Source: Dolomedes plantarius (lineage: Eukaryota; Arthropoda; Arachnida; Araneae; Dolomedidae). From it: a DNA stretch of 64,000 nt. The position numbers were made by a program, and so were the translations under genes. Position 1 is the first letter of the stretch, and the number at the start of each line of letters is the position of its first letter. The notes under the pieces were generated by a model, which saw only the letters and a program-made list of their open reading frames with translations, was not told the origin of the DNA and searched no databases. Below are positions 1-46,119 of this stretch, in pieces. The stretch spans positions 67,060,808 through 67,124,807 of the forward strand of contig OU015501.1 in assembly GCA_907164885.2 (NCBI GenBank). Reading direction: 5' to 3'.

Positions 1-560
1 TTCCTGTATCTGTATTTTACTAACACAAATTACGTTAAAAATTAAGTTTAGTATGATAAATCTGAAAACATGGTTCAAGGCAAAGTCCAACTTCACATTC
101 TTTACACCAAATTCATGTTTCTTTGCAAATTCTTTTGCCTATTGCTGTTATTTTTTTTGGCAACAAACAGCCCATTGTCTGCCAGGCTCTTTTTTATGGG
201 ATTAGGAGGTATTTAGACAGCAAAATGATGTTCTGTCAATCTCAGAGGGTTGAGATTAGAACTTGGTCTTCCAGGTGTACTGCTTATATCTCTATCAGAC
301 TACTTTTGGATACTTTGCTGAATCATTTGCAAATGAAATTCAAGAAGCTTTACTTTGTGTTGAGTTATGCTTTTTATAAAGAATATCAGAATTTCACATT
401 GCCTTATCCAGAAACTCTCTGAAATTTTTTATATAATCTTTTCCTTATTGATTTCAGAGTGCAGGATAGTATGACATTTCCTGGTCACATAAATCAACAC
501 CATCCATTGTATTGTTATAGTCAACAACTACTATCACTATCTGCAAGATAACTAATGTTT
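1..560 (-). pseudogene. piggyBac (PGBD4-like) transposase C-terminal remnant
   Basis: At about 470-545, on the minus strand, the frame reads DYNNTMDGVDLCDQ. This is the diagnostic D-Y-N-x-x-M-G-G-V-D-x-x-D-Q block that carries the third catalytic aspartate (second G here changed to D). Downstream the frame is broken by stops, but PWKTK-type, C-rich and FALNHVF-like remnants of the C-terminal domain can be followed to the window edge. Non-functional. Confidence 0.65.
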
Positions 561-916
561 TCAGAATCCAACAAATCATCAGTAATATATGTTCTGTCAC
601 TCTCTGAACGTATTCTGCTTGGCATCTCCGATTTGAAAATAGTGAGTGAACAAGAATAAGAGCACTTGAAAGAACTGCCAATGAACTGACTCAATAAAAA
701 TTTTAAAAAATCAGAGAACTATCGCTATCTTTTGGCCAAAATTTGATTAAAAGGCTGAATATAGTTTTTAAAGTATTATCACTGGTTAAACTATGAAAAC
801 ATGGAATGTGATATTAAATAAAGGAAAAAAGACTGAGCCCGTGGAAATAGTGGGATGAGCAAATTTTGCCACATTTGTGTTGCACAAGAGAAATTGTGGG
901 ATAAGCAGTCAAGGGG
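1..916 (-). mobile_element. piggyBac-family remnant, right end only
   Basis: The plus-strand sequence ends in AAGGGG followed by TTAA (917-920), the piggyBac target. The other end is outside the window. Inside, minus-strand coding similarity to the transposase C-terminus is seen, while the N-terminal half is missing, so this is an internally deleted copy. Confidence 0.65.
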
Positions 917-1095
917 TTAATATATACCACAAATTTTCCATTTCAAAATTTTACACATGACTCCCAACAAGTGATATTTCCCCACTACCATTTATGTCAT
1001 ATGACTAAAATACCAGAATGAAACTCTTGAAATTATATCATCTGAAATCTCTGTTTTAACTAAATCATCTGATACAAAGAAACCAATATATAATA

Positions 1096-2506
1096 CACTG
1101 CTGGCCACCCAAATTGCAACACCAAGAAAGACAAGAGATATCACAACAAAATTTATTTTGTAGATAACATGTTGACCAAGTATCAAATGATTAAATTTAT
1201 AGACTTCTGTGAAGTGTGGTTCCTGCCAAAATCAGTAGCCAGAGTAGCCGCCATTGTTGGAGATCACCGCTGCCACACGCCTCGGCATTGATTCAAAGAG
1301 ACTTTGGATGAGTTCTTGGGGTACAGCAGACCAAGCAGCTTCCACACGTTGCCAAAGTTGATCTGCTGTGGCAGCTGGGGATGGAATCTGGGTCAATCGT
1401 AGAGCAACCATGGACCACATGTTTTCTATCAGCGAAAGATCCGGAGAGCGAGGCGGTCAGGGAAGCAATTCAATCTGGCGATTGACGAAGAAACCGTTGG
1501 ACAATGCGTGCCACATGTGGTCGCGCATTATCCTGTTGAAATATGGCTGTGGGCAAGCCCTGAATGTAAGGAAGGACAACTGGCTCCAACACCTCGGAGA
1601 TGTAGCGCTGGCTGTTTAAAGTACCGGCAATGCGTACTAAAGGTGTGCGAAAGTGATATCCAATACCGCCCCATACCATAATACCCAGTGCAGGACCAGT
1701 GTGGCGGTGCATAACGCAGCTGTTCAGCATCCTCTCTTCACGGTGTCTCCAGACTTGAATGTGACCATCGTGGTGTTGCAGACAGAAGCGTGACTCGTCA
1801 GTAAAGACAATTTCATTCCATTCTGCAGTCCACATCCTTCTGTCATCGCACCATTGGCGACGGAGACATCTGTGGTTCTGCGTCAAGGGTAGACAAAGCA
1901 ATGGACGTCTTGTGGACAGACCACTCTGCTGTAAACGGCGTCGAATGGTACGCGCAGACACTGGATGATGCGTTACAGACTGTATGTGCTGTGCTATGGT
2001 TCGTGATGTGACTGGGCGATCCATCACTGCCATGCGCACAATTTGCCTGTCATCACGTGAAGTGGTGCACTGAGGTGGAGGCGATCGAACACGCCGGTCC
2101 GTCGTACCCTCCGGCATCCAACGATCACATATCCGCATTACAGTTGTTTGGTTTCGTCCAACACGACTACCGATTTCCCTGAAAGATAATCCACAATCTC
2201 GGTAGGCCACTATCATTCCTCTGTCGAACTCGGATACTTGATCAAAAGATGATCGCTGTTTTCGACGAGGCATAATTGATCGGTTTTTTTTAAAAAACCA
2301 CAAGAAAAGCACAATTGCCGAACTTGAAATCGTCGAAATCTCCAAGCCTTAAATAGCGTTTTGAAGTGGCGCCACAGGTGCGCGTCATGTGCGTCTGCAC
2401 TGAAATTCTAATCATTTGCATATCCCACCACCGCTAATGCATGTTGTAAATTTCATGTTATTTGCATGTTTCCTTCAGGGTGTTGCATTTACAGTGGCCA
2501 GCAGTG
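1096..2506 (-). mobile_element. Tc1-like DNA transposon, nearly full length
   Basis: 1411 bp bounded by about 28 bp imperfect terminal inverted repeats beginning CACTGCTGGCCAC and flanked by TA on both sides (1094-1095 and 2507-2508). The single transposase gene is on the minus strand. It sits in the 3' intron of the aminopeptidase gene (downstream of exon 6012). Confidence 0.93.
1232..2273 (-). pseudogene. Tc1-like transposase, one frameshift and one stop
   Basis: Starts MPRRKQRSSFDQVSEFDRG. Residues about 15-120 form the paired-like double helix-turn-helix (LSFREIGSRVGRNQTTVMRI). The DDE domain holds VFTDESRF (first D), QQDNARPH (second D) and IENMW (E); by my count the spacing is DD34E. 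The frame breaks near 1470 by one base, and the codon expected to be W just before PPRSPDLS is TGA. Otherwise intact, so the insertion is fairly young. The C-terminus ends near 1232 (NNGGYSGY). Confidence 0.92.
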
Positions 2507-3097
2507 TATATCCTTTATCCCCACGTCTTCATTAGGTACCGAGACATTTACATATTTATACTTAATTTAGCACACTGATTTTTACACATCAATAAAGATT
2601 CTTTCACTTAGTGTGCTAAATCATAATCTACAATTATGAATAAAAGGAGATGTACATGAGAAATATGTAACTAGAAAAACTATTCAAAACATCATAAGAA
2701 TGACAGGGAGATATGACAATTTAAGGGAACACATTTAAACTGAATACTACAAATAAGATTTTTAATGACTTTTCTCAAATTGATATGAATATCTCATTTT
2801 CATTATCTAGAAGGTATTTATGTGAAAACTTTATTATTTATAACTTTACTTATAAAGGGGCAAACTTACAAAGCCTTTCGCATAAAAATCTTTACTTTGT
2901 GAATACATTTCTCAGACAATACAATTGTACATGTATAAAATAATATGCAGTTTAATCTAACTGCATTAAACCCCTCATAATGAAAAAAAATGATAAAAAC
3001 ATGCTTATAAGACAGCACTGTCAAATGTAAAACATTACAATCTATCAAAAACAAAATATCCAAATTATTAACATATTTGTTTAATAATTTTACAATA

Positions 3098-4928
3098 CAG
3101 TTGGCTCTCTGTTTAATGACTTTCAAGGGACCGTGAAAAATCATCCTTAAGTAGAGATCGCCCTTAAACAGAATTTGTGAAAAAATAACATTTCCCTTCA
3201 CACTTTACAGACTTAGGACTGTCTAAATATTTCTTAATATATTGACGTGTTTAAAAATGTTATTTTATTATCATTTTATTCACAAAAAGTTATTTTAAAT
3301 TATATTGATAAAAGAGTACAAACAATACAATAAATTAGGTTTTATAAAAGTCAAAAAATGATGATTGCTTCATTTTTGCCTTCTTTTCACATTTTCATAC
3401 TGTCAGCCACTGTTTATTAATTTCCTAATTAAAGACTTTCTGTAGTATGTTTACACACTGCAAATGATACCCAGGTTTAATGGCTTCAACTTGCTAGTGC
3501 AATTAGCTGGTAAGAAGTGAATAGTCAAATTTGTAAGTCCAGGGATTTTGGAGTATGTGCATTGCAACGGTCAATTAAAAGTAAAACTTTTCTCTTTTCT
3601 TGATGCATTTTTGCATCAAATTTTCTAATCCAGTCAATAAAAAATTGTGATGTCATCCATGCTTAATTGTTATTCTGGTACTCACAAGGTTACCTGTTGA
3701 TATTCTTAAAACACCTTGGTTGCTTTGATTTGCCTAGTAGTAGAAATTTCTCATATCCATCCGAATTAGTGCACAGTAAAACAGTCAATCGTTCCTTACT
3801 GTGTTTTCCACTTAAGCACTTTTCGTCAATATACGTTAAAGTTTTATTAGGCCCCCATATTGTAGAATAGTCTAATACTGTAGAATAGAATATTGTATTG
3901 TCTCATCTGCATTGTATATGTCCTTCTCATTATATCCATCTAATATCCCCTTCAGCACTATTTTCCATTCTTCCACTATTTTTTCATCTACGGAGCCACT
4001 TTTGCCAGATATGCTTTTAAATGCAAGCTCATACCTTTCTTTGAACTTTGCTAGCCAACCAGCTGAAGCCTGAAAATTTTGCATTCCAAACTTTTCTGCC
4101 AGAACAATAGCATTTTCTTTAAATATCACTCTGAAAATTGGAATGTTGGATGCTCTTGCTTCATGAAACTATTGCAGGACTGTCTTATCAAACTTTTCTG
4201 ATTGGCCACATTGAATTTTCTGCCATTTGAATTTGGATACCAAACCAAATTTTTGTGCTGCTTCAAGAATTTTCTCTTTGCTTGCTAAAAATACCTTTGA
4301 GATTAGACTCGGGTAGCTAAATTGTCTTGCTAAATGCACTTTTATTATTCCAACACTTTCTTCCCAGTCTTTAATAATTTTCACCTTTTCCTGTAGCATA
4401 AGATGCTTTCTCTTTGATGCCATTTTGCTCTGTTCACCTCGTATTCATACTGAAATGAGCTCCTACACACAACCAGGAATTCTCTAAACATCAACACCTG
4501 CTTCCTGGGAGAGTGAGAGAGGTCTGCTATTGGACAGTTCTTAAGTGATATGACAACAGATGGTAGGGACAATAGAAAGATTCAGCTCCCACACTAAGAG
4601 CTCCATGAAAGAATATTCAATCTTCTGAGAAACAGTAATCCCCCCCCCCCCGTTTTTCCCAATTCAACAAGTCTATGATTGCAGCATTAAATATCAAGGA
4701 AATTCCAGGTCTGTTATTGAAACCAAACTTGTTTTCCCCTACAGAATGTTCCCCTCCTGCAGATAAAATGTTGAATAAAAAGTTCATCATGAAAAAAAAA
4801 ATTGTCATTAAACAGAAACGTTGTCTTTAAATAGAATTTTTTTACGTCGGAGGGGCCAGGACTGGAAAATATTGTCTTTAAATAGAGATCGTCGTTAAAT
4901 AGAGTGTCGTGAAACAGAGAGCCAGCTG
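3098..4928 (-). mobile_element. Tigger/pogo-type element, internally deleted
   Basis: Terminal inverted repeats begin CAGTTGGCTCTCTGTTTAA (left) and CAGCTGGCTCTCTGTTTCA (right, read inward), flanked by TA. A subterminal motif (CTTAAGTAGAGATCG) recurs at both ends. 1831 bp. The transposase is represented only by its N-terminal half. A related copy lies at 27432-28980. Confidence 0.88.
3872..4423 (-). pseudogene. Tigger-type transposase N-terminal half (CENP-B DNA-binding domains)
   Basis: Two minus-strand segments: 4423-4169 begins MASKRKHLMLQEKVKIIKDW, the CENP-B N-terminal helix-turn-helix. 4129-3872 carries the second CENP-B HTH (AGWLAKFKERY) and reaches IYNADET, where the first catalytic aspartate would lie, then stops. 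The catalytic core beyond this is deleted. A frame break separates the two segments. Confidence 0.8.
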
Positions 4929-4930
4929 TA

Positions 4931-6011
4931 TATATACACTGTGTGGACACAAGGACTGTACTTGACAATTTTGGACAACAAATTACTCAATACTCCCACA
5001 TATAGTGTTTTTTGTGAAGAAGTTTCACTATTAGGCACACAATTGAAATACTATTAAAAACAGTTAAGAGGGTATTTAAAAATTTGAAGATACTTGATTA
5101 AATCTTCACTAGTAACATGAGTAAACAATCAAATAAAAATTATACAGAGTGCGCAGCAGTTCTGATAATCTAAATGCAAAAAGCAATTTAAAAATAAAAT
5201 TTCCATTCAATGAGTAATTTAACAACCTCTTTGAGTAATTCTGCTTCCTGATAAGAAATAAACAACAATTTATCTTACAGACAACTTGTTTCTTATGAGG
5301 TTCATTCAAAGCTAAAATCCCAATAATAGGGATAAATAGACATCTTGGCCATGAAAAGAGATTATGACATATTTAGAATCCTAATTTTATTTAAATGCTA
5401 CAATTCAGGTGTTTAATTGAATTAGTAAAAAAACAATCAGCAGTGTAGCAAATATTTCCATTTAATTTTTGACCATCAGTTGAAATCAGTTGTTTTGATA
5501 GGGACATGGTGCATGAAAGTGATATAGAAATTCTAAATAATTACATTACAACCTTTCTAAGGTTATGCAGTTATTAATCAACAGCTTGGTATGGATCCAT
5601 TTAAAATCATATTTTCCTTCTAAGCATTTTTAGTAAAAGTAACTTTTTCTACCGTGTTAGACAATATTAAAAAATAAATATCACCCACTAAAAATAAAAT
5701 TAAAGTATGTGTATTAAAATAAATCAAAAATTAAAATGGCGTGATCATACATAAAATGGCTGATCTGCCAATAATTTTATGTTTATTGTAGACATATCCC
5801 AAAATCTGTTATGAATTATAGCAGTATTTTGAAGGGTACTGAATTTACAGTCTATAACAGATTTTAAGTAAATGCTGCAAAAACTACTTTACAAAAAGAA
5901 AATTACACCCAGAGACATCAGTCAGAGACTGATATTTTGACACTCAATTTATAAACTAAATAGCCCCAGTGTTTAAGTATTAGGATTTAAAACAAGAATA
6001 ATTATTCTTAC
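4931..6011. other. Intronic DNA without recognised features
   Basis: AT-rich sequence between the Tigger element and the last visible aminopeptidase exon. Short ORFs here (for example 5109-5309, minus) show no family motif. Confidence 0.5.
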
Positions 6012-39457
<33,446 letters not shown>

Positions 39458-39458
39458 T

Positions 39459-40902
39459 CTTTGGAACAAAAAAAAGTAAATCAATATACTACCTATAAAT
39501 TACTGTTTGACATCAACAGTTAAAAATTTCAGTTTCAAACATTAAGTCACTCCCATAACACAGCTACATTATTGAATATTTTCAGGGCCACTTTTTGGTT
39601 TATATTTTAAATTCTTACTGTTTTTAAGAGACAATTACTATTAATGACAGCAATTAAGAGTATTTTTATAATTTTTTTTTTCAATCTCCAAGACAAAATT
39701 AAGCAAAAGTGATATTTATATGATTGAAAAGTGATGATACAGTGACATCTTACCATTTGATATATAGCTGCTTTTATGACATTTGTTTGGTCATTTTAAT
39801 TATTTTGAAATTCTCTGACTTTCTTAAGTTTTCTTTAATGCATAAAAACCCATTTCAAAATTTTTACTATTGTTTAAAAAACCAATAAAGGTTTCTCTAC
39901 CAACTGAGTAAATTAATTCATGGGTATGTATACTTGATTCATAGCTATGAATTATACTGATCATATTTGTATGTAATTTTTAATACTTTATGGTAAAGCA
40001 AACATCAATCATTTGGTGAAGATTAGTATAATTCAAACTAATTAAAACTGATATTTCTTCAACTATTTTCATTAGGGTATATTCAATGAATTCAAAACTG
40101 ACTTTCATAAGACACTATAAAATTATCTGAAGAGAAACAACAATTATATCTTTAAAACATCACCCAACATCTATGTTTCTGAAGTGTTGTATCTTATAGA
40201 ATTGACAACTAATATAATGATTCAGAAAGGAATTTTACGATGAACAAGAATAATTATTAACTTTGAGCAAGATTTCCATAAGCAAGAATTGTAATTTCAG
40301 AAAATTTTAAGCTAATATTTTTTTTTTATTATTATTTCTGACAAGTCATTTCACACTTGGTCTTTTACCACATGACTTAGCATTATCATCTATGATTTTC
40401 TTTTTGTGATCTCTCTGTGACATGTAAAATATAGAAAAAAATAATAAATAAGGTAAGCTGATTCTTCTATTTTAAACAATAGTGAGACCCCTTACAGCAT
40501 AACAACTATCTGTGGTATATACAAGTATTCATGAATGATAAACACATCATCTTGCACTACACAGAAAAGAGAAAGAAACAATTTTTTGTCAGAAAAAAAG
40601 CCCGATTCTTCATTTGAATTAACTAATTTTAGTAAATATTTTATTTCTCCAGACTATAAAATGAATCATGCTTTAAGAAGCATATTCTTTTAACAAAAAT
40701 ATGAATTTGCATTTAAAATAAAAAGGAAGTTTAAAAATTAAAGAGTTTACTAGACTGAAGACTTTCAGAGTCCTTTTCAAATGAGTTTATTTATATTACT
40801 CCCCTTATAAGATGTTCTCATACTAAAATAGCCAACTAATGCACAGTCTGGATAGGAAAATGTCCTTAGAACAAAGAGCCTGCTGTGTTGGAAAAGTACA
40901 TG

Positions 40903-40910
<8 letters not shown>
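39459..40910. other. Intronic DNA without recognised features
   Basis: AT-rich sequence upstream of the FLYWCH exon. No remainder of a MULE transposase and no MULE-type terminal repeats were recognised. Confidence 0.4.
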
Positions 40911-40972
<62 letters not shown>

Positions 40973-40987
40973 TATATATATATATAT
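40904..40987. repeat. Compound (CA)n-(TA)n microsatellite
   Basis: About 10 CA units run into about 30 TA units with one CA interruption. It generates four spurious ORFs on both strands. Confidence 0.97.
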
Positions 40988-41084
40988 TGCTTGTAATTCA
41001 GCAAGCACTTTGTCTATTACAACATTGTCCTGTTCCCAGAGTGAATTTATTGGCTTCTTTTTATGATGGGAACATCATATTAAT

Positions 41085-41180
41085 GAACCAACATAACTCC
41101 TTATTTCAGCCTTTGAACCAGTACAAGTGGAAATTGAACCCACAACCTGGCCAAACCACTGTGCTACCCAGCCGCCATAT
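41085..41180 (-). repeat. tRNA-derived SINE, family 2
   Basis: Minus-strand read: GGCGGCTGGGTAGCACAGTGG (A-box-like, TGGGTAGCACAGTGG) and GTGGGTTCAATTTCCAC (B-box-like, GGTTCAATTTCC), spaced as in a tRNA. The body differs from family 1. The tail runs into CAAAGGCTGAAATAAGGA. Confidence 0.55.
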
Positions 41181-41846
41181 ACATATACATCTGCATTATA
41201 TATTCTTCATATATTTACAAATACAAACACTTACTTTTAGTTTTCTCAAAAAAATTTGAAATATTTTGCATTGAATCTTACAGGAGCCAAGAACACCTAG
41301 AAAACTTACTACCCTCAGAATGAACAAATTAAGATTTAGAACAATCAAGCCTAAATAATAAAAAAAAAATAGATAATTTGTTTACAATACTAATTAATAA
41401 CTTTAATGAGAAAAAAGGACGAGTTTGCCATCAAGGAAGCGGGGAATTTCTATCATTTAACATGCAACAACTACACAAGGGCCTCATTTAAGTCAATACA
41501 CTTCCCTGAAACACACAAACTGCATAAAAAACAAAATATACAAGCTCGTTATATGCTTTTATCTTATGCAAAACTAAACTGCAATACTTTCAAACAGACC
41601 AAGCATTATGCATGGTCAAACACATGAGACATATCACCACATACTGCATATAATGTAGCTTCTACCCCAGCCTAATAAAATACCAAGCACCAATATAATA
41701 TACAAATAAGATTTATTTGGTCACATCAAAAACTTTTTCTCGGCTCTCAGACAATTTACAATAATATGTAAATAGTTCATTAGTCAGAGGTATTATGGTC
41801 ATCATTTGCAAAGTGAGGGCTAAACTGACCAGGGCCTACTATTTAA

Positions 41847-43295
41847 CCCTTTCGTGGCGAACAGCACATATACGTGCCAGTAACATCTGCGTTTCTGGCT
41901 GACTGTGACGTATACGTGCCAGCAGTTATCTGTGTTTCTGGCCGAATGTCACGTATATGTGCCACTAGGAACATTTTATTAGTTAATTTTTGGGGCACAA
42001 GATGGCACTGTATGTCTATGAAATTTGGAGTACACATGGTTAGGACCTTCTATTTAAAAAAAAACTAGTATGAATCACATGCTGTCTATCGATTTATGTA
42101 AACAAATGGAGGAAGGGATGTATTGTGTCTGGCTGTCAGCGGGTAGGGCATTTAAACTTTGCACATGGTCTTTGTTTATGAGCAATTTTGTTTTTCTTTT
42201 GCGGTGGGATTGTAGCATTGGGTATATGGGTTCACCATTTAGTTTTGAGTCAGAATCAGATCCTGTTACAGCGAGATTTCTTTCCTTTGAGGATTTAATA
42301 TGGCAAAAAGGAGAAAATATTTAACAGAAGATGAAATTTCTGAATTGATGAGAAATGTGTCTGAAACTGAAAGTGATTATGAAAGTAGTGACAGTGATAC
42401 AGAAATCTCATTGGGTGATTCTGTTAATTTGGAACACCGAGATCAGAGTGATGATGAAGATATATCAGACATTTCTATTCTGAGTATATCGCGGGATGGT
42501 ACTTCTTCATGGTCTTCTCACATAAGGGATTTAACTCAACTAACATTCACAGCGGCATGCAGAATAAAAGTCGATGCTGTATCAAATGAATTGGATTTTT
42601 TTTTATGAAACTGTAATGGATTTAATAACTAAATTAATGCATATTATATTATACTAACTAAATTAATGCGTATGAGAGGTACATAAACCTGGAAAGTGAA
42701 CAGAGTTCAACCTCAAAGTAATTTTTGCCTGTAACTAAAGTAGAAATGTTTGTTTAATTTGCTTTGACAATTTTAATGGGTATCAAGAAAAAAACAAAAT
42801 TTAAGTACTACTCAACGAATCCCATGATTGCATCACCTTTTTTCAGTAAGGTTATGACTTGGGACCAGTGCATTGAAATTCTTCATTACTTGCATTTTAC
42901 TTCTCCTGATGCCAAAATGATTGAAAACATTAAACCTTTTTTAGATTTAATCATTCAAAATTTTCAGACTTCTTGATATATTCCTGATAGGAATATATCA
43001 GTTGATGAAAGTATCTTACTGTAGAAAGGGAGACTAGGATTTCGACAGTATGTCCCAGCAAAAAATATTTTAAACTGTATAACAAAAATTTTTTAGTGGA
43101 GAAATAATAAAAGAATGTGTAAGTAACCCATATACAGCTTAAATAACTAGATTTGTTTGAAAATATTACTATTTTGGAATTTTTCGTAAATTTAGGCTTA
43201 GCACTTAAAAGTTCGCTTGCCTGGAGGGAACATTCACGAGAAACACGTCCGGCCTCAGAGAAAATCGCGCGATCGGAACTGCCGTCACGAAAGGG
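41847..43295 (+). mobile_element. piggyBac-family element (second family), internally deleted
   Basis: 1449 bp between TTAA copies (41843-41846, 43296-43299); ends CCCTTTCGTG and its exact complement CACGAAAGGG. Subterminal ACGTGCCAG repeats occur near the left end. The transposase N-terminal half is present; the C-terminal half is missing. Confidence 0.88.
42300..43085 (+). pseudogene. piggyBac (PGBD4-like) transposase N-terminal half
   Basis: MAKRRKYLTEDEISELMRNV with an acidic tail (ESDYESSDSDTE) opens the protein. A break follows at 42605, then YYSTNPMIASPFFSKVM and ILHYLHFTSPDAKM (the piggyBac F-x-x-x-M-x-x-x-RF region), and NISVDESILL*KGRLGF with the first catalytic D. Sequence after QYVPAKNI is lost. 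Confidence 0.82.
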
Positions 43296-44382
43296 TTAAA
43301 GCTGACAAATATCTGCACCTACAATGAGATTTAAACTTGCAGATTTTTATGTTTAAGATCAGCTACTCCACCATCATTGAGCTTTATACCTAAAGCCTAC
43401 ATAAAAAAAAGTTTAAATTTTTTTTTATATATTTATTGGTACATTAAGTAATCTGCTTCAAACATTTTACTCCATGGCAGATGAATGTTGTATATTTGCC
43501 TACAAAATACTTTTCTTTCCTATTCTTTGCCAAAAAGTTATAAAGTTAACAACTCCTTAATCAGTAAAATAAATTTAAAATGATAAGTTTTTTATCTTAA
43601 TTTCCACTTAAATAATAAAATTTTTTTTAAAAAATTCATAGAATATGAGAAAAAGTTTAACATATCCTTGTGTAGTGTTAAATATTAAGCTTCAAAAACA
43701 CTATTAGTAGTTAGTATTAATTTTGATTTTTATATTGGCAAATGGCAAACATGATTACTGCAATATGATTTCATGATAATTGAAACATAGGAGGAATACT
43801 GTCAATGAATATCTGTCAAAGTAAGAGATGATTATATTTAATCTACCGTCAACTGGGGTAACTTTGTCCCATTTTTCATGTTTATTTCATAGGGAAAGCA
43901 AATGATAGTTGTAAACCAATTAAAATTTTATATGGTAAGTGGTTTATATTATTTTAAACATATTTAACTGTAATATAAACCATTGTTAAAGTTTTTATAC
44001 AAACTTTTTATTTTTAAATTTTTCGGCCAATGTTACCTTGAATTGGGGCAACTTTGGCCCAGCTCTTGAAAACCAAATATTTAAATTGTTGAGATAGCTT
44101 AGGCTAATGTTAGACCATGTACAAGTATTGCCAAATTACCTATCAATAATATCTTATCTAATCCAAGTTAATCTCAAGGTTAATCTGGAAAAAAAAAATC
44201 AATAAATCAATATTTTTCCTATGCAAAACTGATTTTATTTTTAAATTACAAGTGGAATTTTCAAAGAAAAGAAAATAATAATAGATAAAGAGTAAACAGT
44301 AATTTAACAGTCTTATATGTTTTGATGAATTGATAGTCCAAACCATGGAGAACAAACAATCCAGTTTTGGAATAAACTGATC

Positions 44383-44551
44383 AGGAGATGGCCGAATGGC
44401 TAGGGCGCTGGCATTCGGTTCAGATCCTGTGGGTTTGAGTTCAACTGTTGGCATGGATGTTTGTAGCCGTTCAGAATCGGCTTTAAAATGTAGGTCCCGG
44501 TCTTATTAGCCCTCATGTAGCAAAAAGTTGACCGTAGCACTCCAAACTAAA
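44383..44551 (+). repeat. tRNA-derived SINE, family 1
   Basis: A-box TGGCCGAATGG at 44389-44399 and B-box GGTTTGAGTTC at 44432-44442 have tRNA spacing. The body (GGCATGGATGTTTGTAGCC) and tail (CCTCATGTAGCAAAAAGTTG, then GACCGTAGCACTCC) are shared with the copies at 25716 and 29203. It sits inside the DNA transposon at 43847-45340. Confidence 0.75.
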
Positions 44552-44926
44552 CCAAAACTCTTCGACGCGATTTTTGGAGAATTGATTTTCCCGCACACTT
44601 CTTCCCAACATTCTTGTTTTTCTGGCCAACGCCAAAATTTGAGTTTTCTTTCCATACATTCCCCAGTCGGTCCGATATCTGTTAAACTTAAAATCTTTCC
44701 AGGATATTTAACACTATCGTACTTCATAATAACAAAATCATCTACAGCATACATGTACAAATTCAGTCTGCCTGTCTTTGAGATTTACTTGCTTGTTTGT
44801 ACCATTTTGTTTATTACTTTCTGATGAGCTGCAGCACTGTCGTTTTCGCCTCTTTGAAACTGGACCCTTTTTAGAAGTAGAAGGAGTAGTTGGAGTAACT
44901 TTGGCCCAACTGCCATGTTGGTCCAA
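44552..44926 (-). pseudogene. Transposase C-terminal tail remnant
   Basis: 44926-44738 (MDQHGSWAKVTPTTPSTSKK, then a basic and serine/glutamine-rich stretch) and, in another frame, 44760 downward: VDDFVIMKYDSVKYPGKILS, then CMERKLKFWRWPEKQECWEE. The YPG-x-V/I ... M-x-R ... FW-x-WP pattern is common in tails of DDE transposases of the CENP-B/jerky type. The terminal residues are lost where the SINE inserted. The catalytic core is absent. Confidence 0.5.
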
Positions 44927-45575
44927 AGTTACCCCAAGACCTGGGACAAAGTTTGCCTAATGTACTAAATATTCATTAGTTGACAAACCATAAAATAAAT
45001 CAAGATAATGACAGTGAAAATAGTTGAAACAATTAATAATAAACTGAGACAACTTGTTTACCTGCTCTGAATCACGTACTCTATCACATTTACAAGGAAA
45101 AGTTGGAAGACAACAACAATATACATTTTAGTGATACCAAAGTGGAGCAGCACTGTAGTTGTGATAAATTGAGGAACTGCAAAACAAAACTATGAGAAAG
45201 TCAAGGCAGCACTGCCACCTATTGGTCCTTGCAATAAATAAGTGATAACCACTCTCCATTGTCTAGATACAGCACATACAATCTTTTTTCGTTTGTTGAG
45301 CCAAAGTTACCCGCAAGGGCCAAAGTTACCCCAGTTGATGATGCATCTTATAAAAACACATTGAACCATCATAACAGCTATTGTAAATTAGATGAGATCT
45401 TTCAGAACTGACTAAAAAAGCCTTAACAACACAGAAAAACTTTTTTTTTTTAATCCTATGTTAGGGAAAAGTCCATTGACAATGATTCCACATGGATAGC
45501 CCAGTCGAGGTGAGCTTTATTATAAAAATTTGACTGAAAAGTGCTTGTCTTAAAGAGAACACAGTAAAAGGTAGT

Positions 45576-46060
45576 TGAAATCCTTAAGTTCCCAAGAACA
45601 TAGGAGGCAGTCAAGAAAAGATGCAACGCCGATGCGATGTAGGTGTCAATGTAAAAAGTCATGCAATGTCACTACTCTAAAATTTGCGATAGCATTGTAT
45701 CTTGGGAGGTCCAGAGGGATAGGGCAAGGCCATAGTTCACTCAAAATCTTACCCGCTGTCTGCAGTTTATGAATATTGCCTACTACCTTCCTGAATTTTT
45801 TGTCTATCTCAGCACTAGCTCAAAGATAAGAAAAAGAGTACACAGGTCATGGTAACTTCTTCGAACACAAAAAACTTAAAATATTTTTTATCCACTTTAC
45901 TTTTATTACTTCTGACAGTTAACACAGAAATTTCAAGGATAGAAAACAGGGGGGGGGGGGATTTTAGAATAGTGACTTTTTACATGGACACCTACATCAC
46001 ATCGGCGTTGCATCATCTCTTGACTGCCTCCTATATTCTTGGGAACTTAAGCATTTCCGT
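45576..46060. repeat. Long inverted repeat, ~105-bp arms
   Basis: 45576-45690 and 45955-46060 are about 90% complementary (shared words include TTAAGTTCCCAAGAA, AGGAGGCAGTCAAGA, GCAACGCCGATG, GATGTAGGTGTC). The loop is about 270 bp, with a poly-G run at 45951-45960. Both arms can form an extended RNA hairpin if transcribed. Confidence 0.8.
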
Positions 46061-46119
46061 GAGTTATGATTATGGTATGAGGGTGGATTGTGTTAAGATG
46101 ACTCACTAGACTCATTTAA

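Larger units (their letters stand above)
43847..45340 (-). mobile_element. DNA transposon with CATCAACTGGGGTAACTTTG-type inverted repeats
   Basis: Left end CGTCAACTGGGGTAACTTTG and, inward from the right, CATCAACTGGGGTAACTTTG; further copies of GGGGTAACTTTGGCCC-like words lie at about 44030 and 44890-44935. The target duplication is unclear. Contains a minus-strand transposase-tail remnant and a nested SINE. Confidence 0.65.

Noticed and set aside
40777..41259. Overlapping ORFs on both strands with IYIY and THTH repeats
   Set aside because: They are translations of the CA/TA microsatellite, not proteins.
44383..44455. A functional tRNA gene
   Set aside because: A and B boxes are present, but acceptor-stem pairing is not evident and the sequence continues into a body shared with other copies, so it is a SINE head.
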